This document shows, piece by piece, positions 8,470-18,617 of a stretch of DNA of 64,000 nt. Both the position numbers and the translations under genes were made by a program. The stretch comes from Geomonas sp. RF6. GTDB taxonomy: Bacteria > Desulfobacterota > Desulfuromonadia > Geobacterales > Geobacteraceae. The DNA lies in NCBI RefSeq assembly GCF_021044625.1, contig NZ_CP087999.1, forward strand, positions 5,167,001 through 5,231,000, given 5' to 3'. Position 1 is the stretch's first letter. Each line of letters begins with the position of its first letter. The notes beneath the pieces were generated by a model. That model did not search any database, was not told the origin of the DNA, and was given only the letters and a program-made list of their open reading frames with translations.

Positions 8470-9327
8470 TTACTTCTTCATGTTCGGCGGATCGTGCACG
8501 TCGAGGTGGCAGCCGAGGCATTTCGGGAACCTGTCCAGAATGGTCTTCGGATGCGGAGTCGGGTGGCACTCCTGGCACTGCGGGATGTACTTGTGCTTCG
8601 TGTGGTGGCACTGTGCGCAGTTCACCTTCGCGTGGCGGCTGGCGCTCCCCTTCCACTTGTTGAACACCTTGCCGTGGCAGGCGCCGCAGCTTGCCGCCGG
8701 CTCGGCGGTGCCGTAGGTAACCTGCTTCGGCTTGTGCACGGAGTGGCACTTCACGCAGGTCGCAAAATCCTGCCCCTTGTAGTGCCCTTTGTGGCACTCG
8801 GAGCACGCCGGCTTGTAGCCGTGGGACTTGTGGCAGAACTCACAGGCAAGAGCGGTGTGCTTGCTCGGGAACTTCACCAGGTCCGCCTTCGGGTTTGCGT
8901 GGCAGCTTGCGCATGCGCTGGTGAGGCGGCTGGTCATCCCCACTTTGCACGGTGCGTGCGGGTTGGTGTGGCAGCTCGCGCAATCCTTGTTGGCAGCTCC
9001 ATGGATGTCGGTATGGCAGGAGGAGCACTTCGGCATGATGGCGTCGTAGTTCGCCTTCTTGGGGTTGTACGCGTGCAGGACCTTGTGGCACCCCTGGCAC
9101 TCGAACTGGTGTTTGCCGCCACTTGCCTTCAGGTCTCCGAAGACGCCGGTGTGGCACTGTGCGCACTGTGCGGCGCTCAGCGGAGCCGGGGTGGTCGCGT
9201 AGAGTTCCGGCTTGGCCGGGATGTCCACGGTGGCGATGCGCCCGGCGAACGCACTCCCTGCCGCACAGATAAGCGCGACTGCGAGCACGCACGAGCGCGC
9301 AATTTTACTGAAACCTTTTCCTGTCAT
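8470..9327 (-). CDS. Periplasmic 12-haem c-type cytochrome
   Basis: 285-aa exported multihaem cytochrome. Signal peptide with AFA-type cleavage near residue 28, then twelve CxxCH motifs in order: CAQCH, CQGCH, CSSCH, CASCH, CASCH, CEFCH, CSECH, CVKCH, CGACH, CAQCH, CQECH, CLGCH, spaced 14-35 residues apart with extra distal His residues. Density is one haem per ~22 residues, typical of Geobacter electron-transfer wires. The start ATG has AGGAGG. It starts 49 bp after the recJ stop but has its own terminator. It is most likely periplasmic or surface electron transfer; I cannot assign it to a named Omc. Confidence 0.95.
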   Translation of the reverse strand: MTGKGFSKIARSCVLAVALICAAGSAFAGRIATVDIPAKPELYATTPAPLSAAQCAQCHTGVFGDLKASGGKHQFECQGCHKVLHAYNPKKANYDAIMPKCSSCHTDIHGAANKDCASCHTNPHAPCKVGMTSRLTSACASCHANPKADLVKFPSKHTALACEFCHKSHGYKPACSECHKGHYKGQDFATCVKCHSVHKPKQVTYGTAEPAASCGACHGKVFNKWKGSASRHAKVNCAQCHHTKHKYIPQCQECHPTPHPKTILDRFPKCLGCHLDVHDPPNMKK

Positions 9328-9376
9328 TACCCCTCCTGAAAAAAATACATAGTGTCTACTGCAACGAAGTCTAATA

Positions 9377-11164
9377 CTACCTAAGCGAAGCTTCTGTCAA
9401 GAGGCTTTCTGCGGCTGGTTGTGGCAGATTGGGGAATGCTTCCTTCCCGCTCCCTGCCGGCCGCACATCCTTGAGGACAAGCTGGAGAGAACTCTTCCCG
9501 TTCCACACGTTAATCCCCGGCGAAAAGAGAAGATCGACGACCTCCCCCACCACCTCCCCCTTCTCCGCCAGCCCGAAACCGACCGCGTCGAAGCGGCGCC
9601 CGCCGGAGGAGAGGGTGAGCTTCAGGTGCCCCCCGCGGATCGGGCGGCGGTCGACCACGCGTGCCTCGCGCAGGAGAAAGAGAGGCTCCGGATTTCCCAT
9701 CCCGAACGGCTTCATTCTCGCCAGAAGCCCGGGAAGGTCCTCGTCGATGGCGGCGGCGGAGAGCTCCGCATCGTAGAGCGTCTGGGGGGTGAGAGCCTCC
9801 TCGTCAAGCACCCGGGCGGCGGCCTCGTCGAAGCTGAGGGCGAAGCGGTCCAGTTCCTCCTCGGCGATGGAGAGCCCGGCTGCGTGACTGTGTCCGCCGA
9901 AGCGCAAAAGGTGGTCGGCGCAACTGCGTATGGCATCGAGGAGGTGGAAGCGGGAGATGCTTCGCCCCGACCCCCTGCCGGTGCCGTCCTCCAGCGCGAA
10001 GAGTATCGCGGGGCGGTGAAAGATCTCCACCATGCGGGAGGCAACGATCCCGATAACTCCCGGGTGCCAGTCGCTGGAGGCGAGAACGATGCTCTTTCGG
10101 CCGCGGCAGGCTCCGGCGGAGAGCATGGCGCGCGCCTCCTCGATCGTCGCACGCTCTATCGCCTGGCGCTCGGCATTGCTGTCGTCCAGGTCCTTGGCGA
10201 TCGCCCGCGCCCTCTCAGGATCCTCACAAAGGAGAAGTTCCAGGCCGAGCGCCGCATCCTCCAGGCGACCCGCCGCGTTAATGCGGGGGGCGAGGCGGAA
10301 GCCGACCGAGCCGCAGCTTACCTCTCCCGTTACCCCGGCAACCTCCTTCAATGCCTGGACACCGACGCGCCTGGAAGCGGAGAGCTCTTTCAGCCCGTAG
10401 CTCACCAGCACCCGGTTTTCCCCCACGAGGGGAACGACGTCGGCGACGGTGCCAAGCGCCACCAGATCGAGATACCCCCTGATATCCGGCTCCGGGCGGT
10501 TCGCGAACACGCCGCGCCTGCGCAGGAGGGCGCGCAGGGCCATCACCAGGTTGAAGGCGACGCCGACACCTGCAAGGGACTTGAAGGGGAAGGCGCACCC
10601 CGGAAGGAGCGGGTTCACGGTGGCGAAGGAATCGGGGAGATCCTCCCCGGGAGAGTGGTGGTCCGTGATGATGAGGTCGATCCCCGCCTCGCGGCACAGT
10701 CTTGCCTCCGCCACGGAGGTGATGCCGCAGTCGGCGGTCACAAGGACGGTCGCCCCCGCGCTACGGGCAGCCTCCACACCCTGGTGCGAAAGACCGTACC
10801 CTTCGCTCAGGCGTTTCGGGATATAGGGGAAGGCGTCGAGGCCGACGGCGCGGAAAAATGAGAGGAGGACGGCAACGGAGGTAACCCCGTCGACGTCGTA
10901 GTCGCCGTGCACACAGACCTTCTCCCCGCCGGCGAGGGCGTCCGCGAGGCGCACAACAGCCGCCTCCATGCCGGAAAGCAGGAGGGGATCGTGCAGGGAC
11001 GAGAGCGTGGGATTGAGAAAACCGTTCGCTTCGGATGGATCGGTGATACCGCGATTGGAGAGGAGGCGCGCCAGCAGGGGCGGGATCCCTGAAGGCGCCA
11101 GTCTCTCGGCGCACCCCTCGTCCCCCCCCCTGACACGCCAGCTTCGTTCGGTAATCGGTTGCAT
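9377..11164 (-). CDS. recJ: Single-stranded-DNA exonuclease RecJ
   Basis: 5'-3' exonuclease in recombination and mismatch repair. 595 aa, normal length. Manganese-binding DHH domain motifs: GDYDVDG (residue ~92), TADCGI, ITDHHSPG (~167), then the DHHA1 motif GGHSHAAG (~420) and the C-terminal OB-like region. The start ATG follows AGGAGG. It lies downstream of the secDF cluster, separated by a terminator and a REP-like element. Confidence 0.97.
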   Translation of the reverse strand: MQPITERSWRVRGGDEGCAERLAPSGIPPLLARLLSNRGITDPSEANGFLNPTLSSLHDPLLLSGMEAAVVRLADALAGGEKVCVHGDYDVDGVTSVAVLLSFFRAVGLDAFPYIPKRLSEGYGLSHQGVEAARSAGATVLVTADCGITSVAEARLCREAGIDLIITDHHSPGEDLPDSFATVNPLLPGCAFPFKSLAGVGVAFNLVMALRALLRRRGVFANRPEPDIRGYLDLVALGTVADVVPLVGENRVLVSYGLKELSASRRVGVQALKEVAGVTGEVSCGSVGFRLAPRINAAGRLEDAALGLELLLCEDPERARAIAKDLDDSNAERQAIERATIEEARAMLSAGACRGRKSIVLASSDWHPGVIGIVASRMVEIFHRPAILFALEDGTGRGSGRSISRFHLLDAIRSCADHLLRFGGHSHAAGLSIAEEELDRFALSFDEAAARVLDEEALTPQTLYDAELSAAAIDEDLPGLLARMKPFGMGNPEPLFLLREARVVDRRPIRGGHLKLTLSSGGRRFDAVGFGLAEKGEVVGEVVDLLFSPGINVWNGKSSLQLVLKDVRPAGSGKEAFPNLPQPAAESLLTEASLR

Positions 11165-11238
11165 CTACCCTCCTGAAAGGACTTGCGAAATCTTCACCAC
11201 ATGAAATGCGGGAACTACTGCTACCTCTTCGGCAGCAT

Positions 11239-11312
11239 GTAGGCCGGAATAAGCGCAGCGTTTCCGGCAGCCGGAGCCGCCGGGAACGCCTCCGGCTTAT
11301 CCCGGCCTACAG
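11239..11312. repeat. REP-like element, full inverted pair
   Basis: Begins GTAGGCCGGAATAAGCGC and ends with the near-complement GGCTTATCCCGGCCTAC, a two-armed arrangement like enterobacterial BIMEs. Other copies: 47450-47482, 54599-54631, 55624-55653, 61918-62015. Confidence 0.85.
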
Positions 11313-11332
11313 TACAGCCGGATCCAGGGCAG

Positions 11333-11365
11333 AAAAAAACCCGCGGGAGCCGCGGGCTTTTTCCT
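11333..11365 (-). terminator. Terminator of the sec/queuosine operon
   Basis: Minus-strand stem GCCCGCGGC/GCCGCGGGT followed by seven T, a few bases past the stop of the TPR gene. Confidence 0.85.
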
Positions 11366-11368
11366 TCC

Positions 11369-11932
11369 TTATTTTCCTGCCGGTGGGGGAAGCGTCCCCA
11401 GGTCGGCCTTTATCTGCTGCGCCGTCGGACTCGTGGAGTCGAACTGCAGATACTTCGTCCAGACAGCTCGCGCTTCCTCGGTCTTTTTCAGGTCGACCAT
11501 GTACACCACGCCCAGGTTGTACAGGCTCTGCAGGTGGTTCGGGTCTATCTGCTGGGCCCGCTCGAAATTGGCGATCGCCTTGTCGTACCACCCCATCTTG
11601 CGGTACATGATCCCCTGGTCCGTCAGGGCGTTCGTGTTCTTCGGGTCGAGTTCCAGCACCTTCGTGTACGCCTGCACCGCCTTCTGCGGCTGGTCCGTGT
11701 CGAAGTAGTCGTTGGCGAGCTGGTTCCACACCTGGACGTTTCCAGGCTCCCGGGCGACGATCTTCTCCGCTTCCGCAATGCGCTGCTGGTATTCAGTGGG
11801 AGAGCCGGTACCGGTCGGCACGGAAGAGCTGACGACCGGTTCCTTGTGCGAGCTGACGCCGTAGATCAGGTACCCCCCGAGGAGACCGACGATGATGGCG
11901 ACAGCTACGGTGAGAACATTCTCCTTGTTCAC
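11369..11932 (-). CDS. Membrane-anchored TPR protein
   Basis: 187 aa: one N-terminal transmembrane anchor (AVAIIVGLLGGYLIYG, residues ~10-26), then three tetratricopeptide repeats (NQLANDYFDTDQPQKAV; LTDQGIMYRKMGWYDKAI; YNLGVVYMVDLKKTEEA) facing the periplasm. The start codon is GTG with AGGAGG eight bases upstream. It is 15 bp downstream of secF and last gene before the operon terminator, which suggests a role near the translocon or envelope assembly; this is inference from position. Confidence 0.85.
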   Translation of the reverse strand: MNKENVLTVAVAIIVGLLGGYLIYGVSSHKEPVVSSSVPTGTGSPTEYQQRIAEAEKIVAREPGNVQVWNQLANDYFDTDQPQKAVQAYTKVLELDPKNTNALTDQGIMYRKMGWYDKAIANFERAQQIDPNHLQSLYNLGVVYMVDLKKTEEARAVWTKYLQFDSTSPTAQQIKADLGTLPPPAGK

Positions 11933-11947
11933 CTGCTAAACCTCCTT

Positions 11948-12859
11948 TTAACCTTTCGTCTCGACCGGGGACTTCTCCCACAGCGCTACAATCGGGCTCG
12001 CCACGAAGATGGAGGAGTAGGCACCGACGACGACCCCCACCACCAGCGCGAAGGAGAAGTCGTGAATGACTTCACCACCGAAGAGAAGCAACGACAGGGA
12101 TGCGAGAAGCACCGTGAGGGAGGTCACGATACTGCGGGAAAGCACCTCGTTGATGGAGCGGTTGAAGATGGGGGCCATCGGCTCCTTCAGGCTCTTGTGC
12201 ATGTTTTCCCTGATGCGGTCAAAGACGACGACCGTGTCGGTGAGGGAGTAGCCTGCGATCGTCAGCACTGCGGTGATAAAGAGCAGGTTGATTTCCTTGT
12301 GCAACAGGTAGAAGGCAGCGAACATCGCGAGGACGTCGTGGGTCGTCGCCACGACCGCCGCGACACCGAACTTGAAGTCGAAGCGCCACGCGATGTAGAG
12401 CACGATCCCCAGAAGGGAGATTGCTACGGCAACGAGGGTGTCCTTTCTCAGCTTGTCACCGATGGAGGGGCCGATGTCGGTGGCGCTCTCCACAGCGAAG
12501 GGGTTGGCCGGGAGCTCCTTGCGCAGGATCTCCTGCACGTGCTCGGAAGCCGCCTGCCCGGTGGCGGTGCTGCTCTTTCTGAGCTTGATGAGGAGCTTGT
12601 TGCCGTCCTTGATCTCCTGCAGGTCGACTTCCTTCACACCGTTCTTGTCGAGAGCGGTGCGGGCCTGCTCGGTGGTGATGGGGGCGTTGAACTTCAGCTG
12701 CAGCGAGGTGCCGCCGGAAAAGTCGATACCCATGTTGGCGGCGCCGCGGCCGATCTGGACGAGCGCGATGATCCCGATGAGGGCGACGATCCCCGAGACG
12801 ACGAAGGAGATCTTCTTCATGCCCATGAAATCTATGTTGGTTTTGCCTAAGAGTTCCAT
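11948..12859 (-). CDS. secF: Protein translocase subunit SecF
   Basis: Inner-membrane RND-type subunit working with SecD and YajC to drive proton-motive-force-dependent protein export. 303 aa with six transmembrane helices and a periplasmic domain between helices 1 and 2. Landmarks: FSGGTSLQLKF after helix 1, ATDIGPSIGDKL, VVVFDRIREN in the last cytoplasmic loop. The start has GGGAGG. It follows secD by 13 bp. Confidence 0.97.
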   Translation of the reverse strand: MELLGKTNIDFMGMKKISFVVSGIVALIGIIALVQIGRGAANMGIDFSGGTSLQLKFNAPITTEQARTALDKNGVKEVDLQEIKDGNKLLIKLRKSSTATGQAASEHVQEILRKELPANPFAVESATDIGPSIGDKLRKDTLVAVAISLLGIVLYIAWRFDFKFGVAAVVATTHDVLAMFAAFYLLHKEINLLFITAVLTIAGYSLTDTVVVFDRIRENMHKSLKEPMAPIFNRSINEVLSRSIVTSLTVLLASLSLLLFGGEVIHDFSFALVVGVVVGAYSSIFVASPIVALWEKSPVETKG

Positions 12860-12872
12860 TTATCCTCCCCCC

Positions 12873-14474
12873 TTATATGCTGAGCCGCTTCACGTGGACG
12901 CGGTCAAGGAACATGTCAAAGAGCACCTTCGTTGCCAGAAGCGAGGTGAACAGGTTGATGATGACACCGAGGCTCAGGGAAACCGCGAACCCCTTCACCG
13001 GACCGGTGCCGAACTGGAAGAGGACGGCGGCGGTGATGAGGGTGGTCACGTGGGAGTCCATGATGGTGAGGAACGCCTTGTCGTAGCCGGCATCGAGCGC
13101 CGCTTTCGGGGTCTTCCCGAGACGCATCTCCTCCCTTATTCGTTCGAAGATGAGTACGTTCGAGTCGACGGACATACCGACGAGAAGAACGATAGCGGCG
13201 ATACCGGGGAGGGTGAGGGTCGCGCCGAGGGCAGCGAGGGCACCCATGAGATAGACGATGTTCAGCACCATCCCGAAGTTCGCCACCAGGCCGCACACCT
13301 TGTAGTAGACGGCCATGAAGATGAAGACGAGCGCCACGCCGATAAGACCGGCGGTAAGACCCTTGTGGATCGAGTCGGCACCGAGGGAAGGACCGACGGT
13401 GACGTTCTGCATGATCTTCACAGGAGCCGGCAGCGAACCGGCGCGGAGCACGATCGCCAGGTCGGCAGCTTCCTTCTCGGTGAAGGAGCCGGAGATCTGG
13501 GCGCTGCCGCCGGAGATCCTCTCCCGGATCACCGGAGCGGAGTAGATGTTGTTGTCAAGGACGATGGCGAAACGCTTCCCGGTGTTAGCCGCGGTGACCT
13601 GGTCGAAGAGGCGCGCGCCGGTGGAGTTGAACTCGATGGCGACGTACGGCTGGTTGTACTGGGAGTCGATCCTCACCTGGGCGTCGGTGAGGAGATCGCC
13701 GGTGATCATCGCCTTCTTCTTCACCACGAGCGGCGTCTCGGTGACGGCACCGGTCTGCGGGTCGGTGCGCTTCTCGGTGAGGAGCTCGTCATCCTCCGGC
13801 ACGGAGCCGGGGGTGGCGGTGGCGGCATTCACGTTCTCGTCCACGAGCTTGAACTCGAGGCGGGCGGTCTTGCCGATCAGCTCGATGGCGCGCTTCGGAT
13901 CCTTGATCCCCGGGAGCTGCACCACGATGTGGTTGATCCCTTCGCGCTGGATCACCGGCTCGGAGACGCCGAACTGGTCAATCCTGTTGCGGATCGTCTC
14001 CAGCGCCTGGGCGACGGCGCGATCCTTCCTGACCTGCGCCTCCTTCTCGTTCACCCTGAGCTGCAGGCTCACGAAGCCGGCCTCGTCGAGGGGGGGGAGG
14101 ATGTCGATATCGGGATATTTCTTCTTCACCAGCTTCTGTGCTGCGTCGGCGGTGGCGCGGTCGTACAGCGTGACCTGCACCTTGTCCCCCCCTACCCTGG
14201 CGATCCTTTTAAAGCGCAGATTCTGGGAGTTCAGCGAGTCTTCCAGATCGGTTGCGATGAGGTCGAGACTCCCCTCCACCGCCTTGTCCGTTTCCACCTC
14301 CATCACCAGGTGGGTACCACCCTGCAGGTCGAGGCCGAGGTGGATCTTGTCCTTCGGCAAAAGCCCGCTCCACCAGGAAGGAAGCGGCGAGACCAGCGTG
14401 GGCACCATGTACACAAGCGAGGCGATGATAAAAAGGACTATCAGGGTGATGCGCCAGGTGTAACCCTTGTTCAT
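12873..14474 (-). CDS. secD: Protein translocase subunit SecD
   Basis: 533-aa partner of SecF. One N-terminal helix, large periplasmic P1 domain (LGLDLQGGTHLVMEV, VRKDRAVAQALETIRNRID, IVVQLPGI), then five C-terminal helices with VGMSVDSNVLIFERIREE. The start ATG has AAGGAG. An insertion rich in Asp/Glu/Thr (residues ~215-245) lies in the periplasmic part. It sits 33 bp after yajC. Confidence 0.97.
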   Translation of the reverse strand: MNKGYTWRITLIVLFIIASLVYMVPTLVSPLPSWWSGLLPKDKIHLGLDLQGGTHLVMEVETDKAVEGSLDLIATDLEDSLNSQNLRFKRIARVGGDKVQVTLYDRATADAAQKLVKKKYPDIDILPPLDEAGFVSLQLRVNEKEAQVRKDRAVAQALETIRNRIDQFGVSEPVIQREGINHIVVQLPGIKDPKRAIELIGKTARLEFKLVDENVNAATATPGSVPEDDELLTEKRTDPQTGAVTETPLVVKKKAMITGDLLTDAQVRIDSQYNQPYVAIEFNSTGARLFDQVTAANTGKRFAIVLDNNIYSAPVIRERISGGSAQISGSFTEKEAADLAIVLRAGSLPAPVKIMQNVTVGPSLGADSIHKGLTAGLIGVALVFIFMAVYYKVCGLVANFGMVLNIVYLMGALAALGATLTLPGIAAIVLLVGMSVDSNVLIFERIREEMRLGKTPKAALDAGYDKAFLTIMDSHVTTLITAAVLFQFGTGPVKGFAVSLSLGVIINLFTSLLATKVLFDMFLDRVHVKRLSI

Positions 14475-14507
14475 TGAAAACTCCTTTCACGGAAATTGCA
14501 GAGTGTA

Positions 14508-14783
14508 CTAGTCCTTCTTGACGATCGAGGCTATGAACGGCTTGTTGATCTTCACGTTGACGCCGGGAGCCACCTCGAGGGTCACGACCTGATCGTCGAG
14601 GGCGCTGACCTTGCCGTGCATCCCCCCCGCGGTCACCACCTGGTCACCCCTCTTCAGGGAGTCGAGGAGGGCCCTGTGCTCCTTCGCCTTCTTCTGCTGG
14701 GGACGGATGAGGAGGAAGTAGAAGATGGCAAACATGAAGATGAGGGGGAGAATCTGTTGCATCTGTTGCGGGAGTCCTGACAT
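14508..14783 (-). CDS. yajC: Preprotein translocase accessory subunit YajC
   Basis: 91 aa: one membrane helix (LIFMFAIFYFLLIRPQQKK), then the conserved basic domain (GDQVVTAGGMHGKV). Binds SecDF. AGGAGG eleven bases before the ATG. Standard tgt-yajC-secD-secF order. Confidence 0.97.
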   Translation of the reverse strand: MSGLPQQMQQILPLIFMFAIFYFLLIRPQQKKAKEHRALLDSLKRGDQVVTAGGMHGKVSALDDQVVTLEVAPGVNVKINKPFIASIVKKD

Positions 14784-14841
14784 TGATTTACGTACCTCCT
14801 GATGGTTTATCGTCTAACACTGCGGAAAGTGGAACTTCTTC

Positions 14842-16053
<1,212 letters not shown>

Positions 16054-16114
16054 TTATATTGCACCGGAACAAGAGGCCGAGTCTACACCACTTCCGCCCC
16101 CCGTGGCGCCCCCA

Positions 16115-17131
16115 CTAGGAGATGAACATCGCATCCCCGTAGCTGAAAAAGCGGAACTTCCTCGCCACCGCCTCGCGGTAGGCGTTCAGTAGCGACTCCT
16201 TCCCCGCGAAGGCGCACACGAGCATCAGGAGCGTCGACTTCGGGAGGTGGAAATTGGTGATAAGCGCGTCGACGGAGCGGAAGCGGTATCCGGGGAGGAT
16301 GAAGATGTCCGCCTCACCGTGCAGCTCGCCGGAAACCGCCGCGTGCTCCAGAGCCCTCAGCGCGGTCGTTCCGAGCGCGATCACCCGCCCCCCCCTTTCC
16401 TTCGTCTCCCGCACCGCGGCAGCCGTTTCCTCCGGTATGCGGTACGACTCGCGGTGCATCTTGTGCTCGGAGAGCGCCTCCACCCGGACCGGCATGAAGG
16501 TCCCGAGCCCCACGTGAAGCGTGAGCGGAGCGAGCCGAACGCCGCGGGCGGCGATCTCTGCGAGAACCGCCTCGGTAAAGTGCAGCCCGGCAGTCGGCGC
16601 CGCGACCGCCCCCTTCTCTTTGGCAAAGACCGTCTGGTACCTCTCCCGGTCCTCCCCTTCCGGCTCCCTCTTTATGTAGGGTGGGAGGGGCATCTTCCCG
16701 ACCCGCTCCAGCCAGGAGGTGAAATCTTCGCAGGGGTCAAACTCGACCTGCCAGTGCCCCTCTTCCCTCGCGAGAACGACCGCGGCCATCCCCTCTGGAA
16801 GGAGGATGCGGCACCCCCCCTGCGGCGCCTTGGACGCCTTTATCAGGCACTCCCACACCTCCCCCGGCGCGCGGAGCCGGCGCACGAGAAAGATCTCCAC
16901 CTTGCCGCCGCTCTCCTTCTGCCCGAAGAGCCGCGCGGGTATGACGCGGGTATCGTTTAGCACGAGGAGGTCGCCGGGACGGAAGCACCCCGGAAGGTCG
17001 CCAATGACGGACTCGCCGATCGTCCCGCACCGGCGTCCCAGGGTCATGACGCGGGAGGCGCCGCGGACCTCGGGGGGATGCTGGGCGATCAGCTCGGGGG
17101 GGAGCTCGTAATCGAAATCGGAAAGAAACAT
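16115..17131 (-). CDS. queA: S-adenosylmethionine:tRNA ribosyltransferase-isomerase QueA
   Basis: Adds the epoxycyclopentane ring to preQ1-tRNA to give epoxyqueuosine. 338 aa, normal. Landmarks: [14 protein letters not shown] at the N-terminus, [49 protein letters not shown]. The ATG follows AAGG. It lies 68 bp after the SpoIID-like gene and ~155 bp before tgt. Confidence 0.97.
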   Translation of the reverse strand: MFLSDFDYELPPELIAQHPPEVRGASRVMTLGRRCGTIGESVIGDLPGCFRPGDLLVLNDTRVIPARLFGQKESGGKVEIFLVRRLRAPGEVWECLIKASKAPQGGCRILLPEGMAAVVLAREEGHWQVEFDPCEDFTSWLERVGKMPLPPYIKREPEGEDRERYQTVFAKEKGAVAAPTAGLHFTEAVLAEIAARGVRLAPLTLHVGLGTFMPVRVEALSEHKMHRESYRIPEETAAAVRETKERGGRVIALGTTALRALEHAAVSGELHGEADIFILPGYRFRSVDALITNFHLPKSTLLMLVCAFAGKESLLNAYREAVARKFRFFSYGDAMFIS

Positions 17132-17199
17132 CTATGCCTTGCGAACGGCTCCGGCAAGGCGCCGGGCCGGATCTCTCTGTAGATAGTAGTGCTGCGGGT

Positions 17200-18315
17200 T
17201 TACTCCGGGCGGCTGTAGGCGGCGGAGAACTGCACGCCGGGATAGTAGTAGGAGAGGATCTCCCGGTAGGAGAATCCGTCCAGCGCGCGCTGCTTGGAGC
17301 CCCACTGGCACAGTCCCACCCCGTGCCCGCTCCCGGCGCCCGCCACCATAACGTCGTCGCCGAGGATAAGCAAGTCAAAGTTGGTGCTCTTCACCACGCC
17401 GTATCCGATCGCCTTCCTGAAGGCCACGCCGGGGACGCTCACCTTGCCGCGGCTGCAGGTGATCTGCACATCCTGGACGCGGCCGCTTTCGTTGCGCCCC
17501 CCCACCCGGACCTCGCGGATCCCGCTCACCGGGTACCCTGCCGACTTCAGCGCCCCTTCCACCTTTTTCAGGGGGATGGTCTGCTCCCACCGGCTCGGGT
17601 TCGCTTCCTGGCAGTACTTGCAGGGGACGCCGCGCAGATATGGAAGGGAGAGCCCCCACACCTCCCGGGAGTCCTCCGTGTGGCCGGAGCAGTTGGCGTG
17701 GTAGAAGGCCTGGATGGTGCGCCCGTTGAAGGTCAGGACCTCGCCGGCGGTCTCCTGCACCCCGCGCGCCGCCCGGCTGTCTTCCTGGTCCGCGCCGTCG
17801 TACACCTGGTCCATGACGCTCGACTCGAGCTGGTACGGCGCGTTCTTGCGGGCGGCCTTCTGGAACACCGCGTAGGAGCGGGCGATCACCGCCTGCGCCT
17901 TTATCGCCTCCATCGGCCAGGCCGAGGAAATCTCGCAGTTGATGAGACCGATGAGGTACTCCTCGAGAGGAAGCTCGTTTACCACCAAAAGCCCGCGCTC
18001 GCCGGGGCCGATCTCCACAATGCCGCGGTACCCCTTCCCGTTGACCCGCACGAGAGCCGCCGCCGTCGCGACGATACGGGAGAAGGGCCTGCCGTTCACC
18101 GTGACGCCGTCGCGGGAGCGGCGCAGCTCGATGGGAGGATCGAGACGGAGCGGTTCGCCGTTCGGACCGGTGACGAGGACGCCGTTTCCGTCGAGCGTTA
18201 CCGTCTCCACCCCCTTCACCACCGCGACCCGGATCGTCTCCGGACGCAACGCCGCGGAACTGTGGCCCGCCACGAGAATGAGAAGGATTATAAGAATGCT
18301 GCGAAGAGCTTTCAT
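17200..18315 (-). CDS. SpoIID/LytB-domain exported protein
   Basis: 371 aa with a signal peptide (ILIILLILVAGHSSA). SpoIID domain: PLEEYLIGLINCEISSAWPMEAIKAQ (catalytic Glu), ARSYAVF, AFYHANCSGHTEDS, and GHGVGLCQWGS near the C-terminus. Family members are lytic transglycosylases acting on denuded peptidoglycan. Organisms like this do not sporulate, so a septal or cell-wall role is expected. The start ATG lacks a strong ribosome site. It is probably first in the leftward queA-tgt-sec operon. Confidence 0.9.
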   Translation of the reverse strand: MKALRSILIILLILVAGHSSAALRPETIRVAVVKGVETVTLDGNGVLVTGPNGEPLRLDPPIELRRSRDGVTVNGRPFSRIVATAAALVRVNGKGYRGIVEIGPGERGLLVVNELPLEEYLIGLINCEISSAWPMEAIKAQAVIARSYAVFQKAARKNAPYQLESSVMDQVYDGADQEDSRAARGVQETAGEVLTFNGRTIQAFYHANCSGHTEDSREVWGLSLPYLRGVPCKYCQEANPSRWEQTIPLKKVEGALKSAGYPVSGIREVRVGGRNESGRVQDVQITCSRGKVSVPGVAFRKAIGYGVVKSTNFDLLILGDDVMVAGAGSGHGVGLCQWGSKQRALDGFSYREILSYYYPGVQFSAAYSRPE

Positions 18316-18426
18316 TGCGGGGTTACTCGCCGATACAGGACGCCAAAAATCCCACGATATTAATCATACAAGGCGTTGCAAAGTCAATAATTTTATCTCT
18401 CTAAGCATGTGCCTTCCGATGCCCCT

Positions 18427-18443
18427 TTGGCAGGGCAATTGCT
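18427..18443 (+). promoter_or_regulatory. Sigma-54 promoter
   Basis: TTGGCAGGGCAATTGC: GG at -24 and GC at -12 separated by exactly 10 bases, with an A/T-rich flank. It points at the HD-GYP gene, giving a leader of ~165 bases that includes a GAGTGAGG...CCTCACTC hairpin (about 18532-18560). Confidence 0.75.
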
Positions 18444-18617
18444 TCAAATCTCATTAGACCACCGCCCCGATCTGCGGCGTCCGTGGCGGAGCCCACGCCG
18501 TCGGCACCGATAGCGCGTGCTTTCGGCCATTTGAGTGAGGTGCGCCCTGACGCCTCACTCCTCTATGAGCTTGCAGTAACAGTGAAATTACGGTATATCA
18601 CAGGGACCCTTGGCCAT

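Noticed and set aside
12438-14477. Long 679-codon open frame on the plus strand
   Set aside because: Exact antisense of secD and secF in GC-rich DNA; His/Asp/Val-rich with no domain.
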